In this document: piece after piece, positions 11,669 through 64,000 of the stretch | How positions within the stretch are numbered: the first letter of the stretch is position 1 | Layout: the number at the start of each line of letters is the position of its first letter | The notes under the pieces: generated by a model | Databases searched by the model: none | Told to the model about the DNA's origin: nothing | Seen by the model: the letters and a program-made list of their open reading frames with translations, nothing else | Source: Flaccisagitta enflata | Taxonomy: Eukaryota > Chaetognatha > Sagittoidea > Aphragmophora | Length of the DNA: 64,000 nt | Direction: 5' to 3' | Assembly: GCA_965153355.1 (NCBI GenBank) | Contig: OZ231126.1 | Coordinates: 55,552,001-55,616,000 of the forward strand | Program-made: the position numbers and the translations under genes

Positions 11669-12434
11669 CAGGGTCTTCAATTTCATTTGATACGAAAAGA
11701 ACCTATGCTGTGCATAAACGAATCAACTTTTCAATTTGATTTTTTTTTCTCCTAAAAGCACTATGTATGACATTTTTTGTGTCCAAATTTCATGGTACTG
11801 GGTCAATTAGTTTAGGAGATAACCCATTTTAAAGTATAAGATGTCATAATGAGATGGGAGATTTTGTTGGATTTTGTGGTTCTGACCTTTCATCTTTAAA
11901 CTGCTCTTATTTCTAAACGCTTTGAGCTACAGATGTGAGATTGGTCTAGAATGGCAGATAATTTCATAAAGTTTTTGTATCTGAGTAAAAAAATTCTTTG
12001 AAATTTCATCATGATCCGCCATTTTCCTTTTTATTGGAAAAAAACCATAATTGATTAAGTTTTTGTAAGATTTTTGTCAAAATTTTGATAGTATTTGCCT
12101 AAAGTTCACTGTTCTGTGATAAAACCTGGCTATTTTTAATATTGGGGTTTTAGCATTTATCACTTGATTCTAATCAAGCATCTGAAGTTTGAAACACAGT
12201 GAATTTTTTTGCATTTTTTAAGTCAAAATTTGCGAGAAAACCACCTTTTTATTAAATTTACTGCATAACTTCAAACATGGATTTCTGCTGAATTTCAAGA
12301 CCCACTCCTATGAAAATTTGATACAAAAAACGTCATACATAGTGCTTTTAGGAGAAAAAAAAATCAAATTGAAAAGTTGATTCGTTTATGCACAGCATAG
12401 GTTCTTTTCGTATCAAATGAAATTGAAGACCCTG
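11669..12434. mobile_element. 766-bp TA-flanked fold-back element, copy 1
   Basis: CAGGGTCTTCAATTTCATTT at 11669 recurs inverted at 12415-12434. TA flanks both ends. The arms are about 130-150 bp at high similarity, including AAAGCACTATGTATGAC on both sides. The interior continues as a weaker palindrome. There is no transposase; it is a Tc1/mariner-like MITE by its TA target. Confidence 0.72.
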
Positions 12435-12439
12435 TACTG

Positions 12440-13040
12440 CAGTTGTAACAACTGCAGTATCGTAATTGTGGGTGTGAAAGTAAATGGCTGGGGGTGGGGT
12501 TGGGGTGAGCCTCGGGGTTTGATGCCCCTGCCCACCCATCGTCAGCAGAGAATTGGAGATCAAACAATGGGCAAGTCTTGTGGTGAAACCCGATGAAGAA
12601 CCACTTAAATTTTGGCGTGAACAACAAGAGTTTCCATTACCTCGCAAATTAGCCAGAAAGTACTTTTCTACCCTGTGTTCAAGCGCATATTTGGAAAGAC
12701 ATTTTGCCAAAATGGGGAATATTTGGGATGAAAAGCAAAAAGTTTCTATTTAAGCATCACAATCTGAGGGGGTGCAAGCGAGTCGGGTGATGGAAGCAAC
12801 TTTTGGTGGACAGTCTACTGAATTTTCTCACCTCGGTTCCATAGTTTGCTTATTGTTTCATTCTGAAACAAAAAATTCATTTGTTTTCAATTTGTTCATT
12901 ATTTCATTTTAAGTTATTCAATAGCAAAAGAATTCAATTTTAATGGCTGTTTCTTTTTTGTAACTCAGCGATCAGTCTCATTCTAAATTCATGCTAGCTT
13001 TCTTTGCGCCAGAAAAAAAGACAAAAAATCGACCCGATAC
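12440..13040. other. Intron 3' region of receptor 3, no element recognised
   Basis: A frame of 66 codons at 12553-12753 shows no recognised domain. The remainder is AT-rich. Confidence 0.4.
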
Positions 13041-13537
13041 ATTTGTGTTTTGGTGAATCAGGAAGATTTTTTAGAAATACAGAAAATCGACCAGATTAAT
13101 CGACCAGTCGATAGTATCGTGACATCTCTGCCCCATATATCAATTATAACAAGATCTTTGTATTTCTGCTATAAAAATATAGAAAATGTTCAAAAAGCCG
13201 TTTCTAATTTTTTTGACCAAAGTTTGACCCAAATGAAAATCATATTCTGGTTCTACACCCTTTTTTGGGGCCACTGTGCAAAAAAATTGGAATCGGTACA
13301 TGCTTTGTTTTTTCTTAAACCCTAACAATTGCGATATATATTTTGAACGGGGGATCCTGACCGGGTTGAGCCTGTTGTCATGCAATAGTACAAAACGACT
13401 GCTTTCATTTTTCTCCATTTCATATTTCTTCTCGGAATTTTAATAATTGTAAAATATAGTCTTTTTCCAACACCTTTGGTACTACTTTGACCCTCCTACC
13501 TGCCCCGCCCCTTTATACGGCCTTTTTTACGATTCAG

Positions 13538-14272
13538 GGCGACGATGATGATGACGACGACGAAGGTCTGAACGACGACGACGACGACGAAGTGGGCGAG
13601 AGAGAAGATGCGGAAGTGAGGAAGATCGAACGCAGAGACGTTGACGATCGCGATCACGTCTCCGTCGACAAGGAGGAATGCTTAAAAATGAAAGAGCAAC
13701 ATCTTGCCAAAAGCAGAAGGAGAAAAAGTTCATTAGCATTCCTAAATCCACCCGAAAATCACATTCAAAGTGGCGAAAACAAGTCAAACAACAATGACAG
13801 CAACGGCAACAATAACAACAATAACAACAATAACAACAAAAACAACAGTAACAGCAACAACAGCAACAAAAACAACAGTAACAGCAACAACTGTTTAAAA
13901 CTGCCACAGAATGGCGCTGCTCCCTCATCAAGGTCTCCCTCTCCTCGTCCTTCCTCCTCATCCTCTCCCAACGTTCCTCCTTCATCGTCTCACTTGACTT
14001 CCGCTAATCCTTCCCCGTCTCCTCCTCCTCCTCCTCCTTCATATGATACTTCATCAAACTCAGATACTGCTGATAAGATGAGAAAAACAACAAAAGACCC
14101 GAAAAAGCGATCATGGAAGCGAGTTAGGGCTAGAGGAGGTGTAGGAGGAGAAGGAGGGGATGGGGGAGGAGCAAATAACGGAGAAGGACCGAACGATGTG
14201 GCGGCGCCAGGGGACAATAAACCACCGAGGGTTATATTGGTTCGTTTTGACAATGCTAAGAACACTGATTAA
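13538..14272 (+). CDS. Acidic/low-complexity last exon, probably the cytoplasmic tail of receptor 3
   Basis: The acceptor is a pyrimidine-rich stretch ending ACGATTCAG at 13537, phase 0, matching the donor at 9067. It encodes an Asp-rich block, a charged stretch (VRKIERRDVDDRDHVSVDKE), a poly-Asn/Ser block (about 13790-13890), a Ser/Pro-rich segment, a basic patch (KDPKKRSWKRVRARGG), Gly-rich sequence and the end PPRVILVRFDNAKNTD with stop at 14270-14272. The content is disordered, and the link to the receptor rests on phase, strand and the absence of another gene between. It could instead be the last exon of an unseen gene. Confidence 0.5.
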   Translation, partial: GDDDDDDDEGLNDDDDDEVGEREDAEVRKIERRDVDDRDHVSVDKEECLKMKEQHLAKSRRRKSSLAFLNPPENHIQSGENKSNNNDSNGNNNNNNNNNNKNNSNSNNSNKNNSNSNNCLKLPQNGAAPSSRSPSPRPSSSSSPNVPPSSSHLTSANPSPSPPPPPPSYDTSSNSDTADKMRKTTKDPKKRSWKRVRARGGVGGEGGDGGGANNGEGPNDVAAPGDNKPPRVILVRFDNAKNTD

Positions 14273-14529
14273 ATGACGAAGGGAATGGGTCTAGGCGTTC
14301 CTCGAGACTCGATGTACTGTAAATAGTCATTGTATGCAATTGACAGTGGTGAATATTTGCAGTCTTCTCACTTGAAAATTGATGTTAATGGAAATTTAGA
14401 TCATTTAATTATAACCTTTATTTCTTCTCCGCAAGAATCATTCAAGGTTTTGCGACTACGGAAAAGTCAATTCAATTATTCTTCGAAGATAGCTGTGATA
14501 GCTGTGTGACTTGGGGTAGTAATGGAAAA

Positions 14530-14685
14530 GGTTAATCACGCATTTAAGCAGGGGCAGTGACTGCTCTGAAAGTAAGTAGTTAAAGTTAGGGATTAATGGT
14601 CAGACAAATCAAGGGACGGACGGGATGACGTACAGACGGGCCGACAGACAAAGCAAATCATAGAGTCACGTGCACGCATCTAAAT
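14530..14685 (+). mobile_element. Family A element, degraded copy A5
   Basis: GCAGGGGCAGTGA, a GACGGACGGG core, and the 3' end ATAGAGTCACGTGCACGCAT with CTAAA. The 5' end is not recognisable. Confidence 0.5.
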
Positions 14686-14885
14686 ATCAATTGAAATCAA
14701 GGTGCACACGAAGGGGTAATTTCCACGGTCAAATCAAATTCTAGAAAAAAAATCAAAATGATTAATTTACAATTTTTTGAAAAGAAATTTTTTTTAGAGG
14801 AGTAGTTTGTTTTATATTCATGAATTTTTTTTGCATTGAGAATGATTTATGCGTACATAATCAGTATCAAAAATTAAGAAAATGA

Positions 14886-14891
14886 AATAAA
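14886..14891 (+). promoter_or_regulatory. Candidate polyadenylation signal AATAAA
   Basis: First canonical hexamer after the stop at 14272. Confidence 0.3.
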
Positions 14892-15429
14892 ATCAGCCCC
14901 TGTTCCTTGACTTGTCTCAGGTAAAACTCTTAATCTGTCTCTGAATGCATAAATTTGCACTTATAAAAATATGGCCCTAATCTAAAGACCTATAAGAAAA
15001 GGGCCATGCTCTTAGAAATGCAAATTTTCGCATTCCAACAGAGATTATGAATTTCACGCGAAATGACTTGCCAAATTTGCTTCTCGTGTGCACCGCGACT
15101 GAACACGATCAGTAACGCTATGTTAGTATTGGAAGTGCCAAAAAGATCTGATTACCGACTCTTGATAAACAAATCTGATATGAATACTGAAACGGTCTTA
15201 ACGACAAAAGGTTGCTAGATTTCTGCAGATTTTGTCCTAGTTGAAGGCACAGGCTGTTAAGAATTTTCCCATGAAAGGAGAAAAACCGTCCGAGTAAGAA
15301 ATCCTTTTCCAAGAAACCAGGATCTTGAAGATTGTCATGATCATGATGCCAATTTCAGATTGTTTGTCTAGGCTGGTGGTCGGCAGAATATGGAGCCAAG
15401 AATACTTGACACGCCTTGTACATGTCCTC

Positions 15430-15430
<1 letters not shown>
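14892..15430. other. Intergenic, nothing recognised
   Basis: No coding frame or repeat that I can support. Confidence 0.5.

Positions 15431-15433
<3 letters not shown>

Positions 15434-15521
<88 letters not shown>
15434..15521. repeat. (CT)n microsatellite
   Basis: About 85 nt of CT. Confidence 0.95.
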
Positions 15522-15524
<3 letters not shown>

Positions 15525-15528
15525 CTCT

Positions 15529-15977
<449 letters not shown>

Positions 15978-15979
15978 GG

Positions 15980-16850
15980 GCGTCGTTGTCGTCATGGCAA
16001 CGTCTGACAAGCCATCATCCAGAAAACCTTATTCATTATCCTTATTTTTATTCTTCCGGTTTCTTTCTCGGCCTTAGTAGTTTGGAATATGGCAGAGCCA
16101 ATGTTTTTCCCAAGTTCAAGCCCATCTTTGATGAAAGACATCTTTTCCATCTTTACCATCGTCAATTCAACATCTTCGTCGTCGTCATTTTCGTTTTTGC
16201 TTCTATTCAGTACACAACTACACATAGCCTGTTGAATGTCGATATCAATTAAACATTAAAGATGCCGGGGCAAAGGAAAAAAAGGTACAATCAACACATG
16301 CTCATTCTTTTTATTCCGGGAAAATCTGATCCTTATTTAATTTCATGACGGAAGTCTTTTTTTTTTCTATATCTCAAATTGTTTTCTATGGCTGCCTTAA
16401 AAAGAGATCCTCTTAGCGACGTAGAGACAATAAAAATGATAGTCTTAATAAGATCTCATTCTTTTTGAACGTCAATGAAAACAAAATAGGTGCTAAAATA
16501 CACGAAATGGATCATTAATGAACATTTATCATGTTGACAGCATAAAAGTTTTTTTTAGGAATGCACATGACACATTCTCTGCTATGCTCCATGAAGTAAA
16601 ACATAGTATATTGTATATTGTAATAATATATAATATACATGATATATAATATTGTAAATGGAAGACAAAATGATGAAAGAAAAACAATGAAATTGATAAC
16701 GCGCTGAAAAGGATCATAGGAAGACGACGCCCTGATGGTATCGATTTCCATGTATTAGCGAGCAGTTGGAACAACAGGCCAAGAGCCAATAATGATTTAC
16801 GATTTGCATCTCTATGCGTCGACAATTTTTCATTACGATGACCGCGAGAG
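15980..16850. other. Upstream region of the carboxypeptidase gene
   Basis: Non-repetitive sequence with an AT-rich TATATAAT-like stretch at about 16605-16660. It may hold the promoter or 5' UTR, but I see no decisive motif. Confidence 0.3.
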
Positions 16851-63660
<46,810 letters not shown>

Positions 63661-63860
63661 AGCGGGAGATGAAAACGTGACCAAAAAACTATCTAGATGA
63701 TTTTATTTTCTCAACATTGACCAAAAAGTGGTGATTTCACCGTTATGGTTAAAGCCTTTTTCTCAAGAAATCCTTAAAATGGATAGTTGGTTGATAAAAC
63801 GATTTTGGTGCAAGTTATTTGGATCTTGAAGAACCCGCAACAAAAGCTTATCGTCAACTC

Positions 63861-63866
63861 ATTAAA
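63861..63866 (+). promoter_or_regulatory. Candidate polyadenylation signal ATTAAA
   Basis: The common variant hexamer about 200 nt after the carboxypeptidase stop; no AATAAA occurs before the window ends. Confidence 0.3.
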
Positions 63867-64000
63867 AAGTATAACAAAGAAGTAAAAAATTCAACCCATA
63901 TGTTTAAGATTACATTTCTTCGACATAGCATTTTTTTCCTAATCATAGAAATGATGAATCTAAAACTGCTCCAAATTGATTTGCCAACTAACTGTAATTT

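Larger units (their letters stand above)
9885..13380. repeat. Inverted repeat pair (about 9885-10070 and 13160-13370)
   Basis: CGGTCAGGATCACCCGTTCA at about 9887 returns inverted at about 13350-13370, and CCCAAAAAGGGTGTA returns inverted near 13255. Inside it, about 11035-11110 and 13080-13140 are also inverted matches (GATGTCACGA against TCGTGACATC). Other elements lie between. Confidence 0.5.

Noticed and set aside
12553-12753. 66-codon frame (SLVVKPDEEPLKFWREQQEF) as a gene or transposase piece
   Set aside because: The residues look somewhat protein-like, but there is no start context, splice support or recognised domain.
13990-14265. Minus-strand Pro-rich frame opposite the receptor tail exon
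   Set aside because: It is the antisense of Gly/Ser-rich coding sequence and has no gene context.

Overview
The window is animal nuclear DNA, very probably from an invertebrate. Genes are split by GT-AG introns, the intergenic and intronic DNA is AT-rich and full of microsatellites, and many short non-autonomous transposons are present. The proteins recognised are ionotropic glutamate receptors and a cytosolic carboxypeptidase of the tubulin-modifying type. Elements with GACC/GACGG tetranucleotide cores recall those described in molluscs, but I cannot place the species. Every gene I can support lies on the + strand.

Region 1 (1-14.3 kb) is a small cluster of divergent ionotropic glutamate receptor genes. 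A 3' fragment (129-742) is split by a Harbinger-like MITE. A second copy (1933-3387) has a GAT-repeat intron that happens to stay open in frame. The 3' half of a third receptor (8028-14272) has an acidic, low-complexity cytoplasmic tail encoded in a distant last exon.

Region 2 (16.85-63.66 kb) is one gene of about 47 kb that encodes a cytosolic carboxypeptidase of the AGBL2/AGBL3 (CCP2/CCP3) type. I could chain 22 exons whose splice phases all agree (6,444 nt, 2,147 codons plus stop). Exons 7-18 encode the conserved N-domain and M14 catalytic domain, with the zinc ligands, substrate-binding residues and catalytic glutamate. Exons 1-6 and 19-22 add long low-complexity extensions (Gly-, Ser-, Asp/Glu-, Gln-, His-rich). 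The first exons rest on phase and composition only, so the start is less certain.

The introns hold a 5'-truncated LINE reverse transcriptase (35.1-36.3 kb), several MITEs, very long fold-back elements, and three recurrent repeat families. Family A runs from AACAAGGCC to a terminal hairpin followed by CTAAAA. Family B has a hairpin-led TTTTTAGATGCG head and a GGCCTTGTTT tail. Family C is a degenerate 19-21 bp minisatellite held between long inverted arms. In A and B the hairpin arm and a subterminal motif at the opposite end change together from copy to copy, which is the most interesting signal in the window. Microsatellites sit strikingly close to the splice sites of the carboxypeptidase exons.
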